Assembly: GCA_003223515.1 (NCBI GenBank)
Contig: QHVI01000011.1
Span: 52,436-116,435 of the forward strand
Source of the DNA: Candidatus Angelobacter sp. Gp1-AA117
GTDB lineage: Bacteria > Acidobacteriota > Terriglobia > Terriglobales > Acidobacteriaceae
Reading direction: 5' to 3'
Length of the DNA: 64,000 nt
A model generated the notes under the pieces. It saw nothing but the letters and a program-made list of their open reading frames with translations, did no database searches and was not told the DNA's origin. Numbering within the stretch: position 1 is the stretch's first letter; every line of letters begins with the position of its first letter. A program made the position numbers and the translations under genes. Positions 8,730 to 17,054 of this stretch are shown one piece after another.

Positions 8730-9737
8730 ATGGCAATTAAAGTTGGCATTAATGGTTTTGGCCGTATTGGCCGCAATATTTTACGTACTGCCATCCACGA
8801 TCCCCAGATCGAATTTGTCGCAGTCAACGACCTCACCAGCCCCGAAACTCTGGCTCACCTGCTGAAATACGATTCCATTCTGGGGAATCTCAAGGAAGAT
8901 ATTAGTGCCGACGGCGATTCGATCAATGTTGCCGGGAAAAAACTAAAAGTTTTCTCAGAAAAGGATCCGGCAGCCATCAACTGGGAATCTGTCGGCGCTC
9001 AGATCGTGATCGAGTCGACCGGCAAGTTCACTGACGCGGAGCAGGCGAAAAAGCACCTGCGCGGACCGGTAAAAAAGGTCATCATCTCCGCTCCCGCCAA
9101 AAATGAAGACATCACCATTGTTCTGGGCGTAAACGAGAACAAATATGACCCGGCGAAGCACAACATCATCTCTAACGCCTCCTGCACCACTAACTGTCTT
9201 GCTCCGGTGGCCAAGGTGATTAATGACAGCTTCAAAATCCAGAGTGGAACCATGACCACCATACACTCTTACACCAACGATCAGGTCACGCTCGATTTCC
9301 CGCACAAAGACCTGCGCCGTGCCCGCGCTGCTGCCCTGTCAATGATTCCCACCTCCACCGGCGCCGCCAAGGCATTGCATCTGGTCATCCCGGAACTGAA
9401 GGGCAAGCTGGATGGTTTTGCTATGCGCGTGCCCACTCCAAACGTCTCGGTGGTCGATCTGGTTGCAGACGTGGAGAAATCCACCAGCGTGGACGAGGTC
9501 AACAGCACGCTCAAAGCCGCATCCGAAGGCCCGTTGAAGGGCATCCTTGGTTATGAAACGCACGAACTGGTCTCTTCTGATTACAAAGGCGATGACCGTT
9601 CTTCGATCGTGGATGCTCCGCTCACCCGCGTGATCAACGGTAAAATGGTCAAAGTGATTGCTTGGTATGACAATGAGTGGGCCTACTCCTGCCGCGTGCG
9701 CGACCTCATCCACTACATCGGAAAGAAAGGCCTGTAG
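8730..9737 (+). CDS. gap: Type I glyceraldehyde-3-phosphate dehydrogenase
   Basis: 335 residues, full length. N-terminal NAD site [13 protein letters not shown] (4-16); catalytic Cys152 in [12 protein letters not shown]; substrate-binding segments [10 protein letters not shown] and [21 protein letters not shown]-terminal [11 protein letters not shown]. It catalyses NAD-dependent oxidation and phosphorylation of glyceraldehyde 3-phosphate in the cytoplasm. The ATG follows GGAGGA at good spacing. It heads a run with pgk 12 bp downstream, then a macro-domain gene and tpiA. A palindrome 82 bp upstream may control the set. Confidence 0.98.
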   Translation: MAIKVGINGFGRIGRNILRTAIHDPQIEFVAVNDLTSPETLAHLLKYDSILGNLKEDISADGDSINVAGKKLKVFSEKDPAAINWESVGAQIVIESTGKFTDAEQAKKHLRGPVKKVIISAPAKNEDITIVLGVNENKYDPAKHNIISNASCTTNCLAPVAKVINDSFKIQSGTMTTIHSYTNDQVTLDFPHKDLRRARAAALSMIPTSTGAAKALHLVIPELKGKLDGFAMRVPTPNVSVVDLVADVEKSTSVDEVNSTLKAASEGPLKGILGYETHELVSSDYKGDDRSSIVDAPLTRVINGKMVKVIAWYDNEWAYSCRVRDLIHYIGKKGL

Positions 9738-9749
9738 GCGCGAGAACGT

Positions 9750-10961
9750 ATGGCAAAGTTATCGATTCAGGACCTGAAGCTCGATGGCCAGCGCGTCTTC
9801 ATGCGCGTGGATTTCAACGTACCTTTAACCGAGGATGGGCGCGTCTCCGACGATACCCGAATTCGCGAAACCCTGCCCACGATTGAATATGCTTTGCGCA
9901 AGGGTGCGCGTCTGATCCTGGCTTCCCACCTCGGCCGTCCTAAAGGCAAACCCAATCCAAAAATGAGTCTGAAGCCTGCCGCTGAGCGGTTGCGAATTCT
10001 TCTCGATGAACAACTAGGACGCGGATGCAATGTGGGCTTTGCTCCCGATTGTATTGGCCTGGCTGCTGAAGAGATGGCCCATAAGTTGGAAAAAGGCCAG
10101 ACACTGTTATTGGAAAACCTGCGCTTTCATGCCGAAGAGGAAGCGAATGACGAGAATTTTTCACGGCAACTGGCGGCTCTGGCCGATCTCTATGTAAACG
10201 ATGCATTCGGCGCCGCTCACCGTGCTCATGGCTCAACTGTGGGAATCACAAAGTTTGTCGACCAGGCGGCCGCTGGGCTGCTGATGCAAAAAGAGCTGGA
10301 GTACCTGGGCAAGGCCGTAACTAATCCCGCCAAACCATTTGTGGCGATCATTGGCGGCGCCAAAGTTTCAGACAAGATCGATGTATTGCGCAACCTGCTG
10401 GGAAAGGTTGATGCATTACTGGTCGGTGGCGCGATGGCTTATACGTTCCTGCGCGCACAGGGCAGGCAGACCGGCAAATCTCTGGTAGAGGAAAACAAGA
10501 TCAATCTGGCAAAAGAACTTCTGGAAGAGGCGAAAAGCAAGAATGTCCGTCTCCTGCTGCCGGTAGACCACGTCACAGCGGAAGAAATTGATCCCGCTGC
10601 AAAAACTCAGACCGTGAAAGACGCCAGCGGGATTCCCGAAGATCAGATGGGACTCGACATTGGGCCGGACACTGTCGCCGCGTTTTCCAAAGAAATAGCT
10701 GCTGCCAAGACCATTGTCTGGAACGGTCCGATGGGCGTCTTTGAAGTTGCTCCATTTGCCAAGGGCACCATGAAGATTGCCCAGGCAGTGGCTGCCAATC
10801 AAGGCGCTATCTCTATTGTCGGTGGCGGAGACTCGGTAGCTGCGGTGCATCAGGCCGGTGTCGCCGAAAAGATAACTCATATCTCTACTGGTGGCGGCGC
10901 TTCCCTGGAATTCCTGGAAGGAAAAAAGCTTCCAGGCGTCGAAGCCCTGAAAGATAAATAG
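9750..10961 (+). CDS. pgk: Phosphoglycerate kinase
   Basis: 403 residues, normal length. Family motifs in order: [10 protein letters not shown] near the N-terminus, [41 protein letters not shown] in the hinge, and the nucleotide-binding NGPMGVFE and GGGDSVAAV in the C-terminal domain. It transfers phosphate from 1,3-bisphosphoglycerate to ADP. It starts 12 bp after gap and is almost certainly co-transcribed with it. The stop is 2 bp before the TTG of the macro-domain frame. Confidence 0.98.
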   Translation: MAKLSIQDLKLDGQRVFMRVDFNVPLTEDGRVSDDTRIRETLPTIEYALRKGARLILASHLGRPKGKPNPKMSLKPAAERLRILLDEQLGRGCNVGFAPDCIGLAAEEMAHKLEKGQTLLLENLRFHAEEEANDENFSRQLAALADLYVNDAFGAAHRAHGSTVGITKFVDQAAAGLLMQKELEYLGKAVTNPAKPFVAIIGGAKVSDKIDVLRNLLGKVDALLVGGAMAYTFLRAQGRQTGKSLVEENKINLAKELLEEAKSKNVRLLLPVDHVTAEEIDPAAKTQTVKDASGIPEDQMGLDIGPDTVAAFSKEIAAAKTIVWNGPMGVFEVAPFAKGTMKIAQAVAANQGAISIVGGGDSVAAVHQAGVAEKITHISTGGGASLEFLEGKKLPGVEALKDK

Positions 10962-10963
10962 CA

Positions 10964-11641
10964 TTGAAATGGAGCGCGGCCGCCCTCGGCTGCGGGGAAG
11001 AATCTTTGCGAGCAGAAAAACCTTCGAGTCACGATGATCCGGCAAGACTGGCTCTTCTGCGCTATCGCATCGGCCCTGAGGCCATTCTGGAACTCATTAT
11101 CGGCGACATCACCACCGAATCCACTGATGCCATTGTGAACGCCGCCAACTCCAGCCTGCTGGGTGGCGGCGGTGTGGACGGGGCCATCCATGATGCTGCC
11201 GGGCCCAATCTCTTAGCCGAATGCCAACAGATTCGCCAAAAGCGCGGCCCACTTCCTGCCGGACAGGCTATAAGCACCAGCGGGGCTAATTTACCGGCGC
11301 GCTATGTAATTCATACGGTGGGACCTGTATGGCATGGTGGCTCTGCCAATGAACCGGAAACCCTGGCAAGCTGCTACCGCGAATCACTGCGCATCGCTGC
11401 AGAACTGGCCTGCGTGAGCATCAGCTTTCCATCAATTTCTACTGGGGCATTCGGCTACCCGGTGCATGATGCCGCAAACGTAGCTCTTCGTGCTGTGGCT
11501 GAAGTTTTGCAGCAGCCACATCCAGTGACGCTAACGAGATTTGTGTTATTCGATCCGCGCACGCACAAAGCATACGCTCGCGCCGCACAGCAACTGATGA
11601 GCATTGCTGAGCTTCAAATGAAAATCGAGTGCAGCGGATGA
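10964..11641 (+). CDS. Macro-domain (ADP-ribose/O-acetyl-ADP-ribose) hydrolase
   Basis: Up to 225 residues. The macro domain starts near residue 43 with LIIGDITTESTDAIVNAANS, then the phosphate-binding loop LLGGGGVDGAIHDAAG and a later FPSISTGAFGYP loop. Members remove ADP-ribose from proteins or deacetylate O-acetyl-ADP-ribose. It lies between pgk and tpiA, an unusual place. The start is uncertain: the first in-frame codon is a TTG without a ribosome site, and the N-terminal ~16 residues are encoded by a copy of a dispersed palindromic repeat (10971-11013). A TTG at 11006 after GGGGAAGAATC is another possibility. Confidence 0.85.
   Translation: MKWSAAALGCGEESLRAEKPSSHDDPARLALLRYRIGPEAILELIIGDITTESTDAIVNAANSSLLGGGGVDGAIHDAAGPNLLAECQQIRQKRGPLPAGQAISTSGANLPARYVIHTVGPVWHGGSANEPETLASCYRESLRIAAELACVSISFPSISTGAFGYPVHDAANVALRAVAEVLQQPHPVTLTRFVLFDPRTHKAYARAAQQLMSIAELQMKIECSG
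10971..11013. repeat. Palindromic repeat, family C (uninterrupted copy)
   Basis: The core CGCCCTCGGCTGCGGGG with flanks GGAGCGCGGC and AATCTTTGCGAGC recurs at 31659-31898, where it is split by a MITE-like insert. The centre pairs as a short hairpin (GCCG..CGGC). Here it overlaps the annotated 5' end of the macro-domain gene. Confidence 0.75.
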
Positions 11642-11741
11642 ACGCTGCTCTGTAATCTCCTTAACTCTGTGTCATCTGTGCTGGTCAGTAGTCAAGGTTG
11701 GGTTTGTTAATTGCTAGCTGCCAAGTGCTAATTGCTTTCTT
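11642..11741. repeat. Short-period repeat spacer before tpiA
   Basis: Contains ctctgtgtcatctgtgctgg and ttgctagctgccaagtgctaattgc, matching the 'ATCTGTG' and 'TGCTAAT' styles of degenerate repeat seen at 48.07, 57.2 and 59.0 kb. No Shine-Dalgarno sequence precedes the tpiA ATG. Confidence 0.4.
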
Positions 11742-12491
11742 ATGCGTAGAAAATTGATTGCCGCCAACTGGAAGATGTGCAAAACTCCCGATCTCGCGCG
11801 TGAGTTCGTCGCCGCATTTCTTCCGCTTGTAAAAGACCACCCGCGCGATGATATCGCTCTCTGCCCTTCTTATGTATGCCTGCCTGCGGTGGTGGAGGCC
11901 CTGCGTGACACACAAATTGGAGTTGGCGGGCAGAACATGTTCTGGGAAAAAGAGGGCGCATACACTGGGGAGATTTCCGCTGCCATGCTGCGCGCCGTGG
12001 GCTGTTCCCACGTGATCATCGGTCACTCTGAGCGGCGGCAATATTTTGGCGAGACTGACGACACGGTAAATCGCAAATTGAAGGTTGCGCTGGCTGCCGG
12101 GCTGCAGCCTATCGTATGTGTCGGCGAGGTGCTGGAAGAACGCGAAGCCGGACTCACGGAACAGGTGTTGGAGCGCCAATGCAATATCGCCTTCAGTGAG
12201 ATCTCTGGAGTTGAGGCCGTACCGCTCATCGTTGCTTATGAACCGGTGTGGGCCATCGGCACGGGAAAAACCGCCACGCCGCAAATGGCTGCTGATGCCC
12301 ACGAGGTTATCCGCGCCCAGGCAGCCAAGGCTTTTGGCGAGGAAACTGCGCAGGCCATGCGCATTCTCTATGGTGGCAGCGTAAAGCCGGAGAATGCCAA
12401 CGCATTAATGTCGAAGATGGAAATCGATGGCGCGCTGGTAGGCGGCGCCAGTCTTGATCCCAAATCTTTCTCCGCAATCGTGCATTACTGA
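11742..12491 (+). CDS. tpiA: Triose-phosphate isomerase
   Basis: 249 residues, full length. The N-terminal AANWKMCK carries catalytic Lys11; the His is in VIIGHSERRQYFGE; the catalytic Glu is in VAYEPVWAIGTGKTATP; the phosphate-binding loop is YGGSVKPENA, with LVGGASLDP near the end. It interconverts dihydroxyacetone phosphate and glyceraldehyde 3-phosphate. It is third in order after gap and pgk, but separated by the macro gene and a 100-bp repeat-like spacer, so it may have its own promoter. No ribosome-binding site is apparent. Confidence 0.97.
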   Translation: MRRKLIAANWKMCKTPDLAREFVAAFLPLVKDHPRDDIALCPSYVCLPAVVEALRDTQIGVGGQNMFWEKEGAYTGEISAAMLRAVGCSHVIIGHSERRQYFGETDDTVNRKLKVALAAGLQPIVCVGEVLEEREAGLTEQVLERQCNIAFSEISGVEAVPLIVAYEPVWAIGTGKTATPQMAADAHEVIRAQAAKAFGEETAQAMRILYGGSVKPENANALMSKMEIDGALVGGASLDPKSFSAIVHY

Positions 12492-12493
12492 AA

Positions 12494-12540
12494 AGGTTTT
12501 TGGTTGTGGCTCTGCTGCGCTGTGAAGATTCTTGCGGGAG
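12494..12540. repeat. Family B repeat copy (GGTTGTGGCTC...GCTGTG type)
   Basis: Carries ttttggttgtggctctgctg and gcgctgtgaag, matching copies at 25487-25600, 31617-31655, 32333-32368, 42913-42947 and 44464-44502. It lies between the convergent tpiA and ADOP permease genes. Confidence 0.6.
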
Positions 12541-12562
12541 CCCCTTGTCGTGCGTGCAGCAT

Positions 12563-15220
12563 TCATTCATATCTCAACGCAATCATGGGGTCGGCGTGCA
12601 TGGCTTGGCGAGCCGGGAGATAGCAGGCTGCCGGCACCATCACCAGCAGAACGGCTGTGCTTGCAAGAAATGTCGCAGGATCATACGAGGCTATGCCATA
12701 AAGTTCGCTCTTGAGGAAGTGGGCGAGTCCCAGGGCGGTGGCCAATCCGATTCCTAATCCAATGGCTGCGAGACTCAGGCCTTCCATCAGGATCATCCTT
12801 CCCAGCGTTGCTGGTGAAGCACCCAGTGAGGCCCGGATTCCGAATTCCCGGCTGCGGCTGGCCACTGAGTAAGAAACCACACCAAAAACGCCAATTGCGG
12901 CGAGCAGCAGCGCGACTAAGCCAAATGCGCCCAGCAGCCAGGTGCGAAACCGGGGCTGATCAACAGAGGCTTCAAGCACATCAGACATGGTACCGATGCG
13001 GGTGACGGGGAGATTCTGGTCGATACCGTGAACCACCTCGCGCACTGAATCAATCACCGCCGAAGACGCAAGCGTGCTCTTCACCACCAGTTCCCCGCCC
13101 CAGAACGGCCCCTGAGCAAAGGGTACATACATCATGGGTCCGGGCTCCTGAATCAAACCGGCGTCCCGCACGTTGCCAACGACACCGACGATCTCCCGAG
13201 CAACATTTGAATCTGGCGGAAAGCCGAAGACGAGCTTTTTGCCCAGCGGGTTCTCGTCGCGAAAATGAAGACGCGCGAGTGATTCACTGATGATGGCCAC
13301 GCGCTGTGAAGAGGCAGAATCTTCGCGAGTGAAGAAGCGTCCGCGCAGCAAAGGAATTCCCATGACGCGAAAGTATTCCGGAGTGATGGAGACATAGTCG
13401 GCGGTGGGCGGCGTAGTTGCAGGCGTGGCCTGCCCGGCAAGCGAGAACGGCAGGTTGACAAAGCTGTCTGCCAGCGGAAGAGGGACGGCAAGGGCAGATT
13501 CCCGCAGGCCTGGCTGGGCGTGAATGCGGTCAAGGAGCGTCTCGGCAAAGGCGCTCCATTGCTGCGGCGTGGAGTACTGATAACGGGGCAGAGAAATTTC
13601 CGCCTTAAGCAGATGTGTGCTCTGGAAACCAGGGTCAACCGAGGTCATGCTGATGAGGCTGCGCACCAGCAGTCCGGCGGCGGCAACCAGCACCATGGCT
13701 AATGCGATCTCGGCCACGGTAAGAAGGTTTCGCACCCGGAGCCGCCGTACATCCAGGCCGGAGGCTGCGGCGCCATCTTTGAAGTTTGTGTGAAAGCCGG
13801 TTCGGGCAGCCAGCAGCGCAGGAGCAAGACCAAAGCCGATGCTGGCGATCATCGATACCACTACGGCAAAGGTGAGCACCCAGACATCCACCTGAACCGG
13901 CTGGGTGGAAGGAACATCGGAGGGCAACAGCAGCCGCAGGGCGCGCGTGCTCAAGCAGGCTAGAACCACTCCCAGAACGCCCCCGAGCAGGCCCGGCACC
14001 AGGCTCTCCGTAAGCAACTGCCGAATGATCCGTCCACGTTTTGCGCCGAAAGCCTGCCGCAGGGCCATTTCACGGGCGCGAAGCGTGGCCCGCGCCAGGA
14101 GCAGATTGGCAATGTTCACGCAGGCCAGCAGCAGCACCAATCCAACCGCGCCCAGCAGTACCAGAAGCGGGGTTTTCACATCTCCCACAATGGCCGCGCG
14201 CAGAGGCGCAAGGTGCAAGGCCCAGCCGCCGTTTTCCACCGGGAAATCGCTCGCGAGTTTGCGGCTGATGGAATCTGCTTCGGACTGTACCTGCGTGAGC
14301 GCGACTCCGGGCTTCATGCGAGCCATCACGCGTAGAAAGTGCACGCCGCGTTTATCAATCCATCCGCCAAACAACGGGTCGTGAGCCACAGGAATCCATA
14401 TCTCCTGATGCGAGCCGAATACGGGAACGCGAAATGCAGCAGGCATGATGCCGAGTACTGTAAAGGCCTGCTGGTCAAGATGGATCGAGCTGCCGACGAT
14501 CTTCTGATCTGCGCCAAACCTGCTGCGCCATACCCCTTCACTCAGAAGAACAACTGGAGCCGACCCCGGCTGATTATCGGCGGGCATGAAGTAACGCCCG
14601 GCAAGCGGGCTGGCATCGAGCAGAGGAAAAATCTCCGGCGTAACTACGACAGTAGTCACCACGGCGGGCGAACCGGTTCCGGTTAGAGTCAGGTCATGGC
14701 GCTGCGCTCCGGCTGTGCTTTGAAAGATCCCGCTCTGCTGTAGTTGCTGGAAGTCCTGCCAGGAACAGCCGCTGGCCTTGATTCCCTTCTGCAGATTATT
14801 TTCAAAGACGTTGAGCAGTTGTTCGGGATGGCTATAGGGCAGCGGCCGCAGCAGCACGGCATTGACCACGCTGAAGATTGCGGTATTGGCCCCGATGCCC
14901 AGCCCTAGCGTAATAACCACAATAAAAGTAAAGGCAGGAGACTTGCGCAGCAGACGCAGACCGTAACGAAGATCCTGGCGAAGATGGTCGATCCAGGCCA
15001 GGCCCCAGTCCTGGTGAATCTCTTCGCGAAGCAGCAGCGTGTTGCCGAAGCGGCGTTGCGCCGCGTAATCGGCTTCTTGAGCAGTAGCGCCTTGCATCTC
15101 TATCTCGCGTGCGCGGAGATCACGGTGGAGGCGCATCTCTTCCTCTATATCCTGATCGAAGCGGTCACGACGCGAGAAAAACATACGCATACGGCGGAAG
15201 GCCGCACTAAGCCATTGCAT
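12563..15220 (-). CDS. ADOP-type ABC permease (duplicated MacB/FtsX permease)
   Basis: 885 residues. N-terminal ~75 residues form the ADOP prefix region (RDRFDQDIEEEMRLHRDLRA), followed by DLRYGLRLLRKSPAF and a first membrane helix with [22 protein letters not shown] MacB periplasmic domain and an FtsX domain follow (three helices around residues 350-450, with LLLARATLRAREMALRQAFGA), then a second periplasmic plus FtsX unit ending PARQAMHADPMIALRYE. No ATPase domain is present. The co-directional PadR gene lies 97 bp upstream, the pairing commonly seen for ADOPs in Acidobacteriota. It probably exports or extracts a lipid, peptide or drug (family inference). Confidence 0.92.
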   Translation of the reverse strand: MQWLSAAFRRMRMFFSRRDRFDQDIEEEMRLHRDLRAREIEMQGATAQEADYAAQRRFGNTLLLREEIHQDWGLAWIDHLRQDLRYGLRLLRKSPAFTFIVVITLGLGIGANTAIFSVVNAVLLRPLPYSHPEQLLNVFENNLQKGIKASGCSWQDFQQLQQSGIFQSTAGAQRHDLTLTGTGSPAVVTTVVVTPEIFPLLDASPLAGRYFMPADNQPGSAPVVLLSEGVWRSRFGADQKIVGSSIHLDQQAFTVLGIMPAAFRVPVFGSHQEIWIPVAHDPLFGGWIDKRGVHFLRVMARMKPGVALTQVQSEADSISRKLASDFPVENGGWALHLAPLRAAIVGDVKTPLLVLLGAVGLVLLLACVNIANLLLARATLRAREMALRQAFGAKRGRIIRQLLTESLVPGLLGGVLGVVLACLSTRALRLLLPSDVPSTQPVQVDVWVLTFAVVVSMIASIGFGLAPALLAARTGFHTNFKDGAAASGLDVRRLRVRNLLTVAEIALAMVLVAAAGLLVRSLISMTSVDPGFQSTHLLKAEISLPRYQYSTPQQWSAFAETLLDRIHAQPGLRESALAVPLPLADSFVNLPFSLAGQATPATTPPTADYVSITPEYFRVMGIPLLRGRFFTREDSASSQRVAIISESLARLHFRDENPLGKKLVFGFPPDSNVAREIVGVVGNVRDAGLIQEPGPMMYVPFAQGPFWGGELVVKSTLASSAVIDSVREVVHGIDQNLPVTRIGTMSDVLEASVDQPRFRTWLLGAFGLVALLLAAIGVFGVVSYSVASRSREFGIRASLGASPATLGRMILMEGLSLAAIGLGIGLATALGLAHFLKSELYGIASYDPATFLASTAVLLVMVPAACYLPARQAMHADPMIALRYE

Positions 15221-15317
15221 CTCAAAAACTCCTTCTATTCAGTACCATGTTGCTCAACCTTCTTGTTTTATGACAACGTTCTTCCACACCGCCGGGGCGG
15301 CTATGCCCCACAATTGT

Positions 15318-15650
15318 TTATGCGGTCTGGATGACGCGCGTGACCGCTCCCATGACACGTTCGAAGCGGGAAATCTCCTCCTGAAGTTGTCTGCGTCCGG
15401 CAGCGGTCAGGCGATAGTAGCGGGCACGGCGGTTTTCTGCGGTCATTCCCCACTCGGCCTTGACCCATCCCTTGATGAGCATGCGCTGCAAAGCCGGGTA
15501 GAGCGAACCTTCTTCGACGCGCAATACGTCTTCCGATAGTGTTTCTATCGATTTCGCGATTTCAAATCCGTGAAGCTCATCGCTGCTGCGGGCGAGCACT
15601 CGCAGGATCAGCATGTACAGGGTCCCAGGCGGAATTTCATCACGAGGCAT
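15318..15650 (-). CDS. PadR-family transcriptional regulator
   Basis: 110 residues. A winged-helix domain with the PadR pattern: TLYMLILRVLARSSDELHGFEIAKSIE, then LRVEEGSLYPALQRMLIKGWV for the recognition helix and wing, and RARYYRLTAAGRRQLQEE leading into the short C-terminal dimerisation helix. It directly precedes the ADOP permease on the same strand, so it most likely controls that permease and itself. A perfect 10-bp inverted repeat ends 1 bp before its start codon, a clear autoregulation candidate. Confidence 0.93.
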   Translation of the reverse strand: MPRDEIPPGTLYMLILRVLARSSDELHGFEIAKSIETLSEDVLRVEEGSLYPALQRMLIKGWVKAEWGMTAENRRARYYRLTAAGRRQLQEEISRFERVMGAVTRVIQTA

Positions 15651-15651
15651 A

Positions 15652-15674
15652 CTGACATAGTTAGACTATGTCAG
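15652..15674 (-). promoter_or_regulatory. Perfect inverted repeat, candidate PadR operator
   Basis: Arms CTGACATAGT and ACTATGTCAG (10 bp each) with a 3-nt spacer TAG. The ATGT/ACAT half-sites resemble those described for PadR-type operators (family knowledge). It abuts the PadR start codon on the minus strand, so binding would occlude transcription initiation or the 5' end of the message. Confidence 0.65.
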
Positions 15675-15711
15675 ACAGAAGAAGAAAGCAAGGTCCTTGG
15701 ATTTCAGCCTT

Positions 15712-16446
15712 TCAAATCCTGTCGAGCATGCTGGCAGTAACCAATTTCTTCTCGATGTGGCGTTCGATGCTCTGGGCCAGGAAGCGGCGCAGATCGGCGC
15801 CTCGCTGGCGCGGCCAGTGCAGCGAGGTAAACGTCTCAACCGGAGCACGAAACATCCCGGCGGCAATCATGCGCGATTCGGCGGAGATTTCGCTGCTGGC
15901 CAGGCGCTTGTCATTGGCACAGAGCAGACCGTCTGCCAGAGGATGGAAATAAGCGCGGCTGCTATTCAGGGCAGTGCCGCAGACTGCGCACTGGCTCAAA
16001 TCGGGCAACAAGCCGATCAGCCGGACGATCCACAAATCGAAGTAGGTGAGCGGCATCCAGATCGGCCCGGCCTGAAGATGTTTCACCACAGAGAGCGCAA
16101 GCCGGAAGATGGAGTCGCTGGGTTCACGGTCAGGCAGTAGCTGGTCAATGACTTCAGCCACATAGCCGAGAGCCAGCAGACGTGGATAATTTACCTCAAC
16201 CGCCAGCGGCGAGCTGATGATCTCGAAGGAGTCGAAGCGGGCGAGTTCCTGTTTTTCTTTATCTGCCCAGTGGGCGGTCACGTAAGTGAGCGGCTCAAGT
16301 GCGCCGCCGAAGCGCTTCCGGGATTTTTGGGCCGACTTGGCCACACCCCGGACCTTCCCTTCAGCGCGGGTAAAGAGCGTGACCAGCAGATCCGCTTCAT
16401 GAAAGGGATAGGTGCGCAGAACAAGGGCTTCAGACTGCTTGGGCAT
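15712..16446 (-). CDS. recO: DNA repair protein RecO
   Basis: 244 residues. N-terminal OB-fold with the RecO pattern SEALVLRTYPFHEADLLVTLFTRAEGKVRGVAKSAQKSR, then a helical domain and a zinc-binding-like CAVCG with another Cys in LLCAND. RecO loads RecA onto SSB-coated single-stranded DNA with RecR in gap repair. The length is typical. It is upstream of padR on the same strand, with the PadR palindrome in the 61-bp spacer, so the two are probably separate transcription units. Confidence 0.93.
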   Translation of the reverse strand: MPKQSEALVLRTYPFHEADLLVTLFTRAEGKVRGVAKSAQKSRKRFGGALEPLTYVTAHWADKEKQELARFDSFEIISSPLAVEVNYPRLLALGYVAEVIDQLLPDREPSDSIFRLALSVVKHLQAGPIWMPLTYFDLWIVRLIGLLPDLSQCAVCGTALNSSRAYFHPLADGLLCANDKRLASSEISAESRMIAAGMFRAPVETFTSLHWPRQRGADLRRFLAQSIERHIEKKLVTASMLDRI

Positions 16447-16534
16447 CTATTCTGAGTTTAGGACATAGGCAGGCAAAGTTGAAGCGTGTTGATCCGTGGG
16501 TACGGTAGCGATTCGATGACAGAGCATCAAACGA

Positions 16535-16562
16535 AAGCGCGCAGCCGTGGGGCTGCGCGCTT
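16535..16562 (-). terminator. Strong hairpin downstream of the ferredoxin gene
   Basis: A 12-bp perfect stem, AAGCGCGCAGCC / GGCTGCGCGCTT, around the loop GTGG. On the minus strand it is followed by a short T-rich stretch (TTTCGTTT). It lies 23 bp past the ferredoxin stop and fits an intrinsic terminator. Confidence 0.8.
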
Positions 16563-16584
16563 GAGAGATGCTTCTATTGCCGGA

Positions 16585-16845
16585 CTAGCGGCCGAAATAC
16601 TTCGCGTTCTTCTCGGTGTAGGCTTTCCATTTTTCCGGCAGATCGTCGAGCGCGAAGATCGCGGAAACCGGGCACACAGGCACGCAGGCGCCGCAGTCAA
16701 TGCATTCCACCGGATCAATAAAGAGCTGATCCACCCCCTCAAACTGCGGCTCATCTTTCTTGGGATGGATGCAATCGACGGGGCAGGCATCCACACACGC
16801 CGAATCTTTCGTTCCTATGCAGGGCTCTGCAATCACGTATGCCAT
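16585..16845 (-). CDS. Ferredoxin, 7Fe/FdxA-like, two cluster sites
   Basis: 86 residues. The C-terminal site is a classical 4Fe-4S motif CIDCGACVPVCPVSAIF. The N-terminal site reads CIGTKDSACVDACPVDCIH; the second cysteine of the usual CxxC is replaced by Thr, as expected for a 3Fe-4S or partly modified cluster of FdxA-type 7Fe ferredoxins. It carries electrons in the cytoplasm; the partner is not indicated by the neighbours. Followed by a strong terminator, so likely monocistronic. Confidence 0.9.
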   Translation of the reverse strand: MAYVIAEPCIGTKDSACVDACPVDCIHPKKDEPQFEGVDQLFIDPVECIDCGACVPVCPVSAIFALDDLPEKWKAYTEKNAKYFGR

Positions 16846-16911
16846 AAAAGATCAGTCTCCATGATCAGTAGTATTTGCCGGATAAACAGATGATTGTAAC
16901 TCAGGAAAACG

Positions 16912-17054
16912 GCTCTTAGCTATTGGCTTTTGGCTCTTAGCTCAAAAAGTCATTTCTCCTGTTTCTCACATTGACCTGACTGGATCAGCGAACGTCGGTT
17001 TAATCAGCGTCATCAGCGGTAAGTCTTTCTTTGTGAACCTTCGTGTCCTCGTGG
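16912..17054. repeat. Degenerate short-period repeats before the ferredoxin/aconitase spacer
   Basis: ggctcttagctattggcttttggctcttagctc (7-nt period, 16912-16943) followed by aatcagcgtcatcagcggtaag and ttcgtgtcctcgtggtt, two further repeat styles. There is no gene between 16846 and 17054. Confidence 0.6.
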
